Positions 47,884-57,967 of a stretch of 64,000 bases of DNA are shown in pieces. The position numbers were made by a program, and so were the translations under genes. The DNA comes from Calothrix sp. NIES-4101 (GTDB taxonomy: Bacteria; Cyanobacteriota; Cyanobacteriia; Cyanobacteriales; Nostocaceae): the NCBI GenBank assembly GCA_004296455.1, contig AP018280.1:3720001-3784000 (forward strand). The letters run 5' to 3'. Numbering within the stretch: position 1 is the stretch's first letter; each line of letters opens with the position of its first letter. The notes under the pieces were generated by a model. That model was not told the DNA's origin. It made no database searches and was given only the letters and a program-made list of their open reading frames with translations.

Positions 47884-48384
47884 ATGCAAGGGGTAATTTT
47901 TAAAATACCATCTCCACTTCGCTGGTTGAGTATAATTACAGATTTTTTCCTATCTGGTATGGTAATTGGTCCCCTAATTGCTCCTTTCCTAGCTGCATCG
48001 GGCTTACCAATATTACCAATTATTGCCAATATCATTTACTTTATGGGGCATCATGTATGTCCACAGCCAAGTATGGGTTTGGAATTAGCGCCACCTTTTA
48101 TAATGGCTGTATGTATGCGTTGCTACGGCACAGTTACAGGATTGCTGATGACACGTATATTGTACGCTGTCAATAGTGGCAAAGAATTTTACTGGCTGAG
48201 TCAGTATGGATGGAATGGAGTTGCCCTTGCGGCAGTATTGATGATGGCTTATCCGTTGGAATTAGCGGCGCAGGTTTTAGGATGGTGGGATTTTAATAAT
48301 TATCTAGTTACACCATTTGGTTTAGTGACTGGTTTAGCATGGGGTTTATTTACAATGCCAATATTCCACAATAAACTTGAATGA
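47884..48384 (+). CDS. DUF2085 membrane protein
   Basis: A 166-residue protein with four or five hydrophobic segments. The family motif is seen as GHHVC (C59) and VCMRCYGTVTG (C77, C80), which may bind a metal. Function is not known. Its last 4 bases overlap the start of the P-type ATPase gene (ATGA), so the two are translationally coupled. Confidence 0.8.
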   Translation: MQGVIFKIPSPLRWLSIITDFFLSGMVIGPLIAPFLAASGLPILPIIANIIYFMGHHVCPQPSMGLELAPPFIMAVCMRCYGTVTGLLMTRILYAVNSGKEFYWLSQYGWNGVALAAVLMMAYPLELAAQVLGWWDFNNYLVTPFGLVTGLAWGLFTMPIFHNKLE

Positions 48385-50843
48385 CTATGGAGCGCCATAT
48401 TTTCAACAAGCCAGGATTAAGTGAGGAAGAAGTACAAAGACGGCGTGCAGAAGGTTTAGGCAATAATGTCTGTCTACAAACAAGTCGTTCCTATCGCCAA
48501 ATTATCAACGAAAATATCTTCAATTTTATTAATATCGTTTTCTTCACGATTAGCGCTGTCATGATTCTGCTACGCCGCTATGGCGATGCCTTCCTAGTCA
48601 TAGTGATTATTCTTAGCGGTGTCATCATTGCTGTTCTCCAAGAAATTTCCGCTAAACGCAAGCTAGACGAAATCGCTTTACTCAATCGTCCTCATGCTAC
48701 GGTAATTCGTGAAGGTAAGAATATTAACATTGACCCTAGTGAAATTGTCCAAGGAGATATTATTGTCGCGACAGCTGGGGATCAAATTTTAGTTGATGGT
48801 GTTGTCGTTGGTGATGGGCAAATTGACGTTGATGAGTCTTTGCTAACTGGGGAATCGGATTTAATCCATAAGGTGGCAGAAGATACAGTATATTCGGGAA
48901 CTGTTTGCGTCACAGGAAGTGCCTGTTTTCAGGCGACTAAGGTGGGCACAGAAACCATTGCTTATAAGCTAACCTCTGATGCTAGGGCTTTTCGTCATGT
49001 GTACACACCCTTGCAAAAAGAAATTAACTTGGTAATTCGGATTTTACTGTTGCTAGCTTGTTTTTTGTGGATTTTAGTGGGCATTAGCTTCACTAGTCGT
49101 TCCTATACCTTGGCAGATGTGGTACAACATGCCGCAGTAGTCGCGGGTTTGGTTCCCAGTGGCTTATTGATTGCGATTACTTTGGCATATGGAACCGCAG
49201 CAGTGAGAATGTTAGGTCAGGACGTATTAATTCAACAAGCAAATGCCGTAGAATCACTGAGTCACGTCAATATTCTTTGTTTGGATAAAACAGGGACATT
49301 AACGAGTAATCAGATGATTCTAGAGCGACTTTATCCAATCGGGATGACGGAAATTGAACTCAGGCAAAAATTAGGTGATTATGTCGCTAATACTACTGCA
49401 CCTAATCGTACCAGTGATGCGATCGCATCTGCATGTAGTGGTAAAACTCGTGTTGTCAAAACTGAAATTCCCTTTTCCTCTGCCCGTAAATGGAGTGCAA
49501 TCAGTTTTTCTGATTTTCCTAATCCAGGTATTTTTGTATTGGGGGCACCGGAGATATTAGCAAAGTCTGTATCGTTGCTGCCAGAATTACAAGTATTGAT
49601 TGACGAAGGTTTTAAACAAGGATTACGGGTTTTATTATTTGCTTATACAGACAATGTTGATGCAATTAGTTATCAATCGGAACATGAGATTTTACCAGCT
49701 TCTCTCATTCCCTTAGGAATCATCTATTTTAGCGACGAATTACGCCCAAATGTTACTGATACGTTACACACATTTGCCAAAGCTGGGATTAACCTCAAAA
49801 TTATTTCTGGAGACAATCCAGATACGGTAGCAGCATTAGCTAAACAAGCAGGTTTAAGTGATGATATCCAATTAATTTCTGGTTTAGAATTAGCAATTAT
49901 GGATGATGTGCAGTTTGCCCAAGCTGCGGATAGTTGTAATATTTTTGGGCGCATTACACCCGAACAAAAAGCAAGATTAGTCAAAATCCTACGCCAACAA
50001 GGTAATTATGTAGCCATGATTGGTGATGGGGTAAATGATATTCTTTCTCTCAAACAGGCTTGTCTGGGAATTGCCATGGAAAGTGGTAGTAAAGCAACTA
50101 GAGGTGTTGCCGATATTATCTTATTAAAAGATTCTTTTGGCGCACTGCCATTTGCGTTTTTAGAAGGGCAAAGAATTCGGAATGGAATTAGAGATTCCCT
50201 GGCATTATTTATTGTGAGAGTATTTTGTGTTGCCTTATTAATTTTCTCTACTGGAATGGTTGCTGATAGCTTCCCCTTAATTAATAAACATAGTGCATTA
50301 CTCGCAATGTTTGGCGTTGGCTTGCCCACAGCAATATTTCCAATTTGGGCAAAAGCTGGAGAAGTCCAAAAACATAAAAATATGGTGCGTTCTTTGTTAC
50401 ATTTCACAGTACCAGCAACATTAACCATGACATTAGTTGCGCTGTTAGTGTATTTACTCTATTTAGTTAGAGCTATCTTAGATTTGCCGCCAGGGAGAGA
50501 ATTTACCGAACTTGATTACACTCTGCCACGTACAGCTTTAGTGACAATTTTAGTTTTATGTCATCTATTTTTACTTCCTTTTCTCAAACCGCCGACAAGG
50601 TTTTGGGTTGGTGCAGAACCTCTCAGTAAAGATTGGCGATATACAATAGCAATGTTAGTATTATTCGTTATATTTATGCTGACTCTGGCGATTCCCCCAT
50701 TACGTCAATTCTTTGAATTAGCAGCATTAACCTGGCAGGATTGTTTATTTTTAGTTTTAGTGGCATTGGAGTGGTGTTTAATATTACGAGTTGTTTGGCG
50801 AACTCGGTTTTTTAATCGCTTCTTAGGAGTTGATTTAAATTAA
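48381..50843 (+). CDS. P-type cation-transporting ATPase (CtpE-like)
   Basis: An 820-residue P-type ATPase. TGES is at 156-159, the phosphorylation motif DKTGTLT starts at D302, and MIGDGVNDILSLKQA is the hinge motif. The fourth helix reads GLVPSGLL, where Pro-Glu-Gly is usual in P2-type pumps, so the ion site is altered. Overall layout, with ten predicted helices and no N-terminal metal-binding domain, fits the CtpE-like group linked to Ca or Mg. The ion is not certain. It starts inside the end of the DUF2085 gene and is followed 12 bases later by a small membrane-anchored protein. Confidence 0.88.
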   Translation: MTMERHIFNKPGLSEEEVQRRRAEGLGNNVCLQTSRSYRQIINENIFNFINIVFFTISAVMILLRRYGDAFLVIVIILSGVIIAVLQEISAKRKLDEIALLNRPHATVIREGKNINIDPSEIVQGDIIVATAGDQILVDGVVVGDGQIDVDESLLTGESDLIHKVAEDTVYSGTVCVTGSACFQATKVGTETIAYKLTSDARAFRHVYTPLQKEINLVIRILLLLACFLWILVGISFTSRSYTLADVVQHAAVVAGLVPSGLLIAITLAYGTAAVRMLGQDVLIQQANAVESLSHVNILCLDKTGTLTSNQMILERLYPIGMTEIELRQKLGDYVANTTAPNRTSDAIASACSGKTRVVKTEIPFSSARKWSAISFSDFPNPGIFVLGAPEILAKSVSLLPELQVLIDEGFKQGLRVLLFAYTDNVDAISYQSEHEILPASLIPLGIIYFSDELRPNVTDTLHTFAKAGINLKIISGDNPDTVAALAKQAGLSDDIQLISGLELAIMDDVQFAQAADSCNIFGRITPEQKARLVKILRQQGNYVAMIGDGVNDILSLKQACLGIAMESGSKATRGVADIILLKDSFGALPFAFLEGQRIRNGIRDSLALFIVRVFCVALLIFSTGMVADSFPLINKHSALLAMFGVGLPTAIFPIWAKAGEVQKHKNMVRSLLHFTVPATLTMTLVALLVYLLYLVRAILDLPPGREFTELDYTLPRTALVTILVLCHLFLLPFLKPPTRFWVGAEPLSKDWRYTIAMLVLFVIFMLTLAIPPLRQFFELAALTWQDCLFLVLVALEWCLILRVVWRTRFFNRFLGVDLN

Positions 50844-50855
50844 TCAATATTGACG

Positions 50856-51485
50856 ATGAAAAAAAATAGTATTAAAGAAGATAATCTGACTCAAGCTATC
50901 CCAGAATATCCTGTAAAATTTTGGGAAATTATATTAATTATAATGGGGGCATTAGGATTAGTTGGTAGTGCGATAATTGGCTTAGGTAGTAAAGTTATTA
51001 AAAATATGTTTACACCAACTAGAGCAGAAGCAATTGCCAAAAGCCTATTTGATTATCAAATACCCGGTAATGCCCAAGGTATAGTTGGCGTAAACTTTGG
51101 TGCCAAGAAAATCGCTATTATTAATAGTCAGAAAAATCCACCAGATATTACCCTCTTTGTCAGTAAAGCCCCAATTGAACAAATCAAAGAGGAAGATTCA
51201 TTAAACCTAGATATTACACTTCAAGAAATATATCAAGGTAGCTTTATCGCCACCTCTACAAAAATAGAAAACCAAGAATTATGTGGTAAATCTGTACCTG
51301 TTTCCATTCAAGCAGGTAAACATCTACTGGGTGAAGCATCTCAACCGATTGATGGAATTCGATATATGGCAAAAATCACAGATAATGGTGTTGAAAGAAA
51401 GGTAAATATAATTACTAATGGAAAAAATGCTCAAGAGAAAGCAGCAAAAGTATTTCATTCCCTAGAATGTAGATTTGAATCTTAA
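50856..51485 (+). CDS. membrane-anchored protein of unknown function, ATPase neighbour
   Basis: A 209-residue protein with a single N-terminal membrane helix (about 22-45) and a soluble domain with ATSTKIENQELCGKSVPVS-type beta-rich sequence. I do not recognise the family. ATG 50856 is chosen; TTG two codons earlier is possible. The 12-base gap to the P-type ATPase gene suggests an accessory subunit or a protein of the same pathway. Confidence 0.65.
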   Translation: MKKNSIKEDNLTQAIPEYPVKFWEIILIIMGALGLVGSAIIGLGSKVIKNMFTPTRAEAIAKSLFDYQIPGNAQGIVGVNFGAKKIAIINSQKNPPDITLFVSKAPIEQIKEEDSLNLDITLQEIYQGSFIATSTKIENQELCGKSVPVSIQAGKHLLGEASQPIDGIRYMAKITDNGVERKVNIITNGKNAQEKAAKVFHSLECRFES

Positions 51486-52261
51486 ATTTTGCAATTAGTG
51501 CCTCATCTCAGATTCACTTGAATGATTACGATAAAACCGGCGAGGGGATGGGAAATAGCAAGACGTGGAAAACATTAATAATAACTGATTCGCCGTACTT
51601 GATATCAGGAAGAAACATGATGAACTGTTGTATGCTCCCATAGTGTGGCGTGATGGAGAACAAATATCTTGCTCATCCAGACAAAACCCCCATCTTCCCA
51701 TCCCCGATGCCTTCTCATTCTCATGAGGGGTATCTACCCTCTTCCCCTTTGTTCAGTTCCACACGTAAGATTTTTGATCTACCGAGAAATTAATTGCTAT
51801 TGGAAAATAACTAGGTAGGCAATTAAGATAATTCTTCAGGTAGAAGCGCAAAACCAAGTTACATCACCCAGTCTGGGATACTAAGCTCGCCTCAAAGATA
51901 TGCTATAGTATCCTGCTTAATATTGTTTTACTAAATCTTAACCTATCTTTACTGGGATTTTAACCCCAAACCTGTTAACTTATTAATAATTCACTTTTTG
52001 CTGCAACATTTGAACCTCCTCATTCCCGAAATTTACGGGTTTTCGAGGAGGATTATTTTTGGGAAAGTAACAACTAGGAAAGTGAGAATAAGTGATGAAT
52101 TTACCTGGCGCAGAAACATAATGAGTCCCCTCGTTGCTGGATTCCCCAAAGAGAGGTACAGAGAGCAAGAGTGATAAACCCATGATTTTTAAATTGCACA
52201 CCTCAATGAAGCAATATCAATAATTAAGATTAGAGATGCTCAATGTCTATTCTTGAAGATT
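51486..52261. other. intergenic region with hairpin, no gene called
   Basis: About 775 bases without a convincing gene. A minus-strand open frame (51983-52201, 72 codons) has no good ribosome binding site and overlaps the hairpin at 52015-52051. The promoter of the dehydrogenase-cyclase fusion should be near the right end. Confidence 0.4.
52015..52051 (+). terminator. terminator-like hairpin
   Basis: CCTCCTC (52015-52021) pairs with GAGGAGG (52045-52051) with an inner CCG/CGG pair, followed by ATTATTTTT. It is more than 500 bases after the nearest plus-strand gene, so it may end an unseen transcript rather than the ATPase operon. Confidence 0.4.
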
Positions 52262-54076
52262 ATGAACCTAGATACCATCCAATCTTTTTTACAAGCAGAA
52301 GTCGCACCAAAGAGTAATACGATTGACAGTGATGTCGATGCGTTATTCTGTGCGTTGCAGGGTTTAGGCAAGTTAAATTTATTAGCTTTGCGAGTTCCCA
52401 AAAAATGGGGTGGAAAGGAAACTAGCGAAGCATTTTTTGGTGAATTTCAAGAACTTGTAGCTCGATATTCGGGCGCTTTAGCATTTCTGCAAACACAACA
52501 TCAGAGTGCTGCGGGAATGTTAGCTGCCAGTAGCAACAGAACTTTACAAGAGAAATATCTACCTTTAATGGGAAGTGGTGAAGTATTGCTAGGTGTGGGG
52601 TTTTCGCAACTGCGACGGGAAGGTGAAGCCTTAATGACTGCAACACCTGTAGATAGTGGGTATTTATTAAATGGTGTAGTACCTTGGGTGACAGGGTGGG
52701 GCATTTTTCAAGAGTTTATTGTCGCAGCAACCCTACCTGACGACAGTGCGGTGTTTGGCATCGTGCCGTTGGCAATAGGGAGAAAAGCCGAAACAGAAAG
52801 TTTGCAGGGATTGATTTGTTTTAGCGAAGTTGCAGACTTAGTGGCGATGCCATCAACAAATACAGTTACAGCCACCTTAAATAATTGGTTTTTAGCTGAT
52901 GATTGTGTCGTTTTTATTAAACAACCAGGATGGATTCATGAACAAGATAAAAAGAATGTTTTGAAATCAACTTTTTTGGCAACCGGCTGTGGTTTAGCAG
53001 GTTTAGACATTATTCAAGATGTTTTACAAAGCAAAAATTTATCATCTATTAATGATGCTTTCGTTTTGCTAAAACAAGAATTGAATCATTGTCGCCACGC
53101 AATTCGAGAAGCGCAAAAAAATACTAGTCTTGAATTTTCAGAAAAATTGTATTTACGCGCCTGGGCGATCGCACTGGCAACCCGCATTTCCCATGCTACC
53201 ATTGTAATCTCCGGCGGCGCTGCTAATTATAAACATCATCACGCCCAGCGTATCTATCGCGAAGCTTTAGTTTATACTGTCACTGGACAAACACGTGATG
53301 TCATGGCTGCAACATTAGAGAAATTGACAGTTCCAAATGCAAACCTCTCCTCATCTTTCCCCTCAAAAACCATTACCTATTCCCACGTGATACATCTTAG
53401 CCATGTAATTGACACCAATATTCCTCAGTGGCAAGGTGATCCTAGTGTTGAATTTATTACTGTAACAGAGCGACAAAATCAGGGTTATTACTTACGAAAG
53501 TTTGCAATGGGTGAGCATAGCGCTACTCATATAAATGCGCCAATTAGTTTTGAGGACAATGGTATAGGAATTGACCAATATACTGCGGATAAATTAGTAG
53601 TACCTGCTGTGGTAATTGATATCTGCAAACAAGTTGAGGATAATTATAGAAATAATTATGACTATACTTTGACTATTGCCGATGTCATGAAATGGGAACA
53701 GCAACATGGTGAAATTCCCCCAGGGAATTTAGTATTATTACATACAGGATGGGCGCAAAAATGGGGTGATACAGATAAATTTATCCCTCAAGATGCAGCC
53801 GGAAATGTACATTTTCCCGGTTTTAGTAGTGATGTCACCAAATTCTTATTAAAAGAACGCCAAATCGCTGGTGTGGGAATTGATACACATGGAGTTGATG
53901 CCGGCTTAGATACAGAATTTTCTGTAAACCGTTTAGTTTTAGAAAAACCCCGTATCGTGCTAGAGAATTTAACAAACTTGCATAAATTACCAGCCAAAGG
54001 AATTATAATTGCGATCGCACCTCTGAGACTGCGCGATGGTTCGGGTTCTCCTGTGGGCGTTTTAGCACTATTTTGA
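52262..54076 (+). CDS. fusion: acyl-CoA-dehydrogenase-like plus cyclase/formamidase domain
   Basis: A 604-residue two-domain protein. Residues 1 to about 355 resemble acyl-CoA dehydrogenase flavoproteins (LLALRVPKKWGGKE near 40; LGVGFSQLR near 108; VVPWVTGWG near 135). From about 368 it is a metal-dependent cyclase of the kynurenine-formamidase family: SHVIDTNIPQWQGDP, the metal motif HSATHINAP (H419, H423) and LLHTGWAQKW. The cyclase motif is usually HxGTHxDxP, so two positions differ. No frameshift is needed; the reading frame is continuous. The ACAD half is shorter than the usual 380 residues. The substrate is not known. ATG 52262 is chosen over TTG at 52253. Confidence 0.85.
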   Translation: MNLDTIQSFLQAEVAPKSNTIDSDVDALFCALQGLGKLNLLALRVPKKWGGKETSEAFFGEFQELVARYSGALAFLQTQHQSAAGMLAASSNRTLQEKYLPLMGSGEVLLGVGFSQLRREGEALMTATPVDSGYLLNGVVPWVTGWGIFQEFIVAATLPDDSAVFGIVPLAIGRKAETESLQGLICFSEVADLVAMPSTNTVTATLNNWFLADDCVVFIKQPGWIHEQDKKNVLKSTFLATGCGLAGLDIIQDVLQSKNLSSINDAFVLLKQELNHCRHAIREAQKNTSLEFSEKLYLRAWAIALATRISHATIVISGGAANYKHHHAQRIYREALVYTVTGQTRDVMAATLEKLTVPNANLSSSFPSKTITYSHVIHLSHVIDTNIPQWQGDPSVEFITVTERQNQGYYLRKFAMGEHSATHINAPISFEDNGIGIDQYTADKLVVPAVVIDICKQVEDNYRNNYDYTLTIADVMKWEQQHGEIPPGNLVLLHTGWAQKWGDTDKFIPQDAAGNVHFPGFSSDVTKFLLKERQIAGVGIDTHGVDAGLDTEFSVNRLVLEKPRIVLENLTNLHKLPAKGIIIAIAPLRLRDGSGSPVGVLALF

Positions 54077-54291
54077 ATTAGTTTAAGTTAGTTTGAAATT
54101 GACACATGAATATATATTTCTCAAAAATCAGTTGTGCTAAAAGCAAAAGTGAAAAGAAAACCAATATTCTTAGTTCAGCCATTTTATAGACACAGAGAGG
54201 CTTGCCGCAGGGTATGGTAGCTTCATTTCCGCCGAACTTTACGAGTAACTACCGAAAATTGCATTGATTTCCCCTATTTACTATCTTGTTT

Positions 54292-54717
54292 CTAATTATT
54301 CTCTGATGTGGGTTTTTTAAGCAATAATATAATTCCTACTGACGACACTAGTAATATAATCACACGCCAAAATCTTAAAGCTATTAATGTATTTGCACCC
54401 ACTAAATTAAAAGCAGGCTCTGAAGAAAATGAGTTCACTATACCTGCAATTGACAAGAAAATATATACGCTATAAATAGCAATTGTGAACCATTTTGCCC
54501 ATAATTTCTCCTTAGCAATCCCCAGTATTGCCAGGATTCCAGCTATTACAACCGCAAATGAGCGAAACACTTCTACAGTGGATACACGAGTTTCATATAT
54601 ACCCAGTAAAGTAAATGTTAAGAAACCAAGCGAGCCTATAGTCAGGAGCACTAAATATATAAGACTATATAATTTTGCAGTCTTAGTACATACTCTTTTT
54701 CTTGTGTGGTTAACCAT
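54292..54717 (-). CDS. four-helix membrane protein of unknown function
   Basis: A 141-residue protein with four hydrophobic segments (about 17-40, 50-68, 75-93, 110-132), an N-terminal basic stretch and a polar tail (LLKKPTSENN). I do not recognise the family. It sits alone on the minus strand between two plus-strand catabolic genes. Confidence 0.65.
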   Translation of the reverse strand: MVNHTRKRVCTKTAKLYSLIYLVLLTIGSLGFLTFTLLGIYETRVSTVEVFRSFAVVIAGILAILGIAKEKLWAKWFTIAIYSVYIFLSIAGIVNSFSSEPAFNLVGANTLIALRFWRVIILLVSSVGIILLLKKPTSENN

Positions 54718-55234
54718 AATTTCTTTCTTAAGAACATAGTTACTAAATAGTATAATTCAGTTATTACTGAAAATAAACTGAGAGCGTTTTCCAAGCAGAT
54801 AAAGTACACCAATTGTTATGCAAAACTGATTCTCTAAAAGCATATATATTAATCTGTACCTCACTAAAATGATAAGATTTATATACATTTTTGACATGAA
54901 TATGCACACAATTATCATGAGATTATATGAACTATTCCTCAATTTTAGTGAGCCTTTCTGATTTTATTTTTTATCTTTTTATGCTTGATCATGAAGGTAA
55001 ATTCGCATTTAGGGTAACCTACTTATCTAAAAAATAACTTTCTTAAATCAAATTTTGGTCTGGGAATTATCTAGTATATTCAGATAAAATTGAAAACAAA
55101 TAACTCAGATAGCGCAGATATTTTAACGACTCTAAATGCTTACTTATTGCCACCACACCGCTTGACGAAACCTCAAAACCAAGCGACACTAATTACAAAG
55201 ATTCCAGTGCATTACTACTAGGAGTATGTAAATT
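54718..55234. other. divergent intergenic region
   Basis: About 515 very AT-rich bases between the membrane-protein gene and the aldehyde dehydrogenase. The AGGAG at 55220-55224 is the ribosome binding site of the latter. No other feature is supported. Confidence 0.4.
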
Positions 55235-56731
55235 ATGACTAATAGCTTCACTTGTCGTAATTTTATCGATGGTAAATGGTGGGATAGCACTGGAAAAAAC
55301 ACTCTCGAAAGTCGCAATCCTGCATACAAAAGTGAAATTATCGCCACTTTCCCCCGCTCAACAATTGCAGATGTTAACCAAGCAGTGAAATCGGCTCGCC
55401 AAGCTTACAAAACATGGCGAAAAGTCCCCGCACCTGCCCGTGCTGAATATGTTTTTCTCGTCGGCGAGTTATTAATCCAGCATAAAGAAGAACTCGCACA
55501 ATTAATAAGTCGGGAAATGGGTAAACCTCTCACCGAAGCACGCGGAGATATTCAAGAAGGAATTGATTGTGCATTCTACAGCGCGGGGGAAGGAAGACGT
55601 TTGTTTGGGCAAACAACTCCTTCGGAAATGCCCAATAAATTCGCAATGACAGTAAGAACACCTATCGGTGTATGTGCTTTAATTACACCCTGGAATTTTC
55701 CAATCGCTATTCCCTGCTGGAAAGCTATGCCAGCACTGGTATGTGGCAACACAATTATCCTCAAACCAGCCGAAGATACCCCAGCTTGTGCGACAAAGTT
55801 AATGGAAATATTCGCCGCCGCCGGTTTTCCTCCAGGTGTAGTGAATTTACTACATGGGGTTGGCGAAGAAGTTGGCAAAGCCTTAGTCGAACATGCCGAC
55901 GTGAATTTGGTATCCTTCACGGGTTCATCGGCAACAGGTTCCCAAGTCGGGGAAATCTGCGGGCGTACCCACAAACGTGTATGTTTGGAAATGGGTGGTA
56001 AAAATGCCCAGATAGTCATGGAAGATGCAGATTTAGAATTAGCCCTGGATGGGGCAATTTGGGGCGCATTTGGCACAACCGGGCAAAGATGTACCGCAAC
56101 CAGCCGATTAATTTTACATCGTGATATTAAAGCTGAATTTACAGCAATGTTGTTGGACAGGACAAAAAAATTACGTTTGGGTGCTGGTTACAATGCCGAT
56201 ACAGAAATTGCCGCCATCATTAATGAAAGACAACTACAACGGGTTTCTGAATATATGGATATTGCCCGTCAGGAAGGAGCCAATATATTAATTGGTGGGG
56301 AAGTTGCTGTGGAAGGCTCGTTAAAAGAAGGCTATTTTTTCAAACCGACTATTTTAGATAATGTTACACCCCAAATGCGCGTTGCCCGTGAAGAAATCTT
56401 CGGTCCTGTGGTAGCCTTAATTGAAGTAAGTAGTTTTGAAGATGCGATCGCAATTCTTAACGATACTAACTATGGGCTGTCTTCTTCTATTTACACTCGT
56501 GATATTAACCGTGCTTTTGCCGCTATGCGCGATATTGAAGCAGGTATCACCTACATAAATGGTCCAACAATTGGCGCAGAGGTACATCTACCTTTTGGGG
56601 GTGTCAAACAAACAGGTAATGGACATCGGGAAGCTGGCAGTGCGGCTATTGATACTTTTACCGAGTGGAAAACCGTTTATGTCGATTTTTCCGGTAGTCT
56701 ACAAAGGGCACAAATTGATAATCGTGAATAG
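55235..56731 (+). CDS. NAD(P)-dependent aldehyde dehydrogenase
   Basis: A 498-residue ALDH-superfamily enzyme of normal length. The general base E252 (LEMGGKN) and nucleophile C286 (GQRCTAT) are correctly spaced. The cofactor loop (FTGSSATGSQVG) and the Phe-Gly-Gly end motif (HLPFGGVKQTGNGHREAG) are present. It oxidises an aldehyde to the acid. The closest types by eye are semialdehyde dehydrogenases of sugar-acid or amino-acid breakdown, but the substrate is not fixed. AGGAG lies 10 bases before the ATG. Confidence 0.92.
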   Translation: MTNSFTCRNFIDGKWWDSTGKNTLESRNPAYKSEIIATFPRSTIADVNQAVKSARQAYKTWRKVPAPARAEYVFLVGELLIQHKEELAQLISREMGKPLTEARGDIQEGIDCAFYSAGEGRRLFGQTTPSEMPNKFAMTVRTPIGVCALITPWNFPIAIPCWKAMPALVCGNTIILKPAEDTPACATKLMEIFAAAGFPPGVVNLLHGVGEEVGKALVEHADVNLVSFTGSSATGSQVGEICGRTHKRVCLEMGGKNAQIVMEDADLELALDGAIWGAFGTTGQRCTATSRLILHRDIKAEFTAMLLDRTKKLRLGAGYNADTEIAAIINERQLQRVSEYMDIARQEGANILIGGEVAVEGSLKEGYFFKPTILDNVTPQMRVAREEIFGPVVALIEVSSFEDAIAILNDTNYGLSSSIYTRDINRAFAAMRDIEAGITYINGPTIGAEVHLPFGGVKQTGNGHREAGSAAIDTFTEWKTVYVDFSGSLQRAQIDNRE

Positions 56732-56908
56732 TATTGTCTTTTCTTTGAAACTCCAACATCAAACACTTGCTGTGCTGTCAAATTCAACTTCGGAAAATCT
56801 GGGATTGGCTTGCCAAAAATGATGTAGTGTTCGACTAATCCCTGACAATTAAAATTTCCCCGCGTCCCCACATCTCTAAATCTCCGCATCACTCTTAATG
56901 ATAAGTAT

Positions 56909-57940
56909 TCAACCAGACATGAGATTACGCCCATTCTGCGCCAAATTTAAACTACCACCCGCGCAATCAAACATATGTAACCCAAATTTCTGCGACAATT
57001 CCTCACAAACTTTCACCCCACGCACACTATTTCCTCGCGAATCCAATAACGGCGAAAAAACAGCTATCCCCATTTTCCCAGGAACCACAGCAATAATTCC
57101 CCCACTCACACCACTTTTTGCCGGGATGCCAATTTTATATGCCCACTCACCAGCAAAATTGTACATCCCACAAGTGTACATAACGCTGAGGATATCTTTA
57201 ATATAACGACTATCAACAGCTTGTTCACCCGTAACCGGATTTACTCCCTTATTTGCCAATGCTGCTGCCATTATTGCTAAATCCCGACAATTCACCATCA
57301 CAGCACATTGCTGAAAGTATAAATCCAAAGCTTCCTCAATATGTCCATCAATCATGCCAAAATTCAGCATTAGATGCGCCATGGCGCGGTTGCGATGTCC
57401 AGTGCTACGCTCGGATGTAAACACAGATATATCCACAAATACATCACGCCCAATATAGCGACGATACATATCCAGCAAGCGATTCAGCCGTTCAGTTGCA
57501 TTTTTACCTTTAATTAAACTAGTAGTTGCGATCGCTCCTGCATTTACCATTGGATTATATGGTCGTTTCGATTGTTCATCCAAAATAATGGCGTTAAATG
57601 CATCGCCTGTTGGCTCAACCCCTATCCGCGTCAATACATAATCTCGTCCACAATCTTCTAACGCTAGCCCGTAGGCAAACACCTTCGATATTGATTGAAT
57701 GGTAAATAGACGGTTAAAATCCCCAACTTGATAAACTTCACCATCTACCGTCGCGACGCAAATACTAAATAAATCGGGATTGACTTTTGATAGCTCTGGG
57801 ATGTAATTAGCAACTGCACCATCCCCCAAGGATTTGTACTTACAATGCAAATCATCCAAAAACAATTGCAATGATGGTGCAACACTCTCTATTTTTTTTG
57901 ATTCTAGATTTTCTGATTCTCGATTTTCTGAGTGTACCAT
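56909..57940 (-). CDS. glsA: glutaminase
   Basis: A 343-residue glutaminase of the serine-dependent beta-lactamase fold. S83-x-x-K86 (IQSISKVF) is the nucleophile motif. [11 protein letters not shown] and [15 protein letters not shown] segments are family features. The first 20 residues are a variable, charged extension. It hydrolyses glutamine to glutamate and ammonium. It converges with the aldehyde dehydrogenase gene. Confidence 0.94.
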   Translation of the reverse strand: MVHSENRESENLESKKIESVAPSLQLFLDDLHCKYKSLGDGAVANYIPELSKVNPDLFSICVATVDGEVYQVGDFNRLFTIQSISKVFAYGLALEDCGRDYVLTRIGVEPTGDAFNAIILDEQSKRPYNPMVNAGAIATTSLIKGKNATERLNRLLDMYRRYIGRDVFVDISVFTSERSTGHRNRAMAHLMLNFGMIDGHIEEALDLYFQQCAVMVNCRDLAIMAAALANKGVNPVTGEQAVDSRYIKDILSVMYTCGMYNFAGEWAYKIGIPAKSGVSGGIIAVVPGKMGIAVFSPLLDSRGNSVRGVKVCEELSQKFGLHMFDCAGGSLNLAQNGRNLMSG

Positions 57941-57952
57941 ACAGCTAATAGC

Positions 57953-57967
57953 TTTACCTTTGGTAAA
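57953..57967. promoter_or_regulatory. palindrome just upstream of glsA
   Basis: TTTACC-TTT-GGTAAA lies 13 bases before the glsA start on the minus strand, overlapping the place of its ribosome binding site. It could be an operator or a translation-controlling hairpin. Confidence 0.3.

Noticed and set aside
51983-52201. 72-codon minus-strand frame with a hydrophobic start
   Set aside because: Weak ribosome binding site, no recognisable domain, and it contains a terminator-like hairpin.
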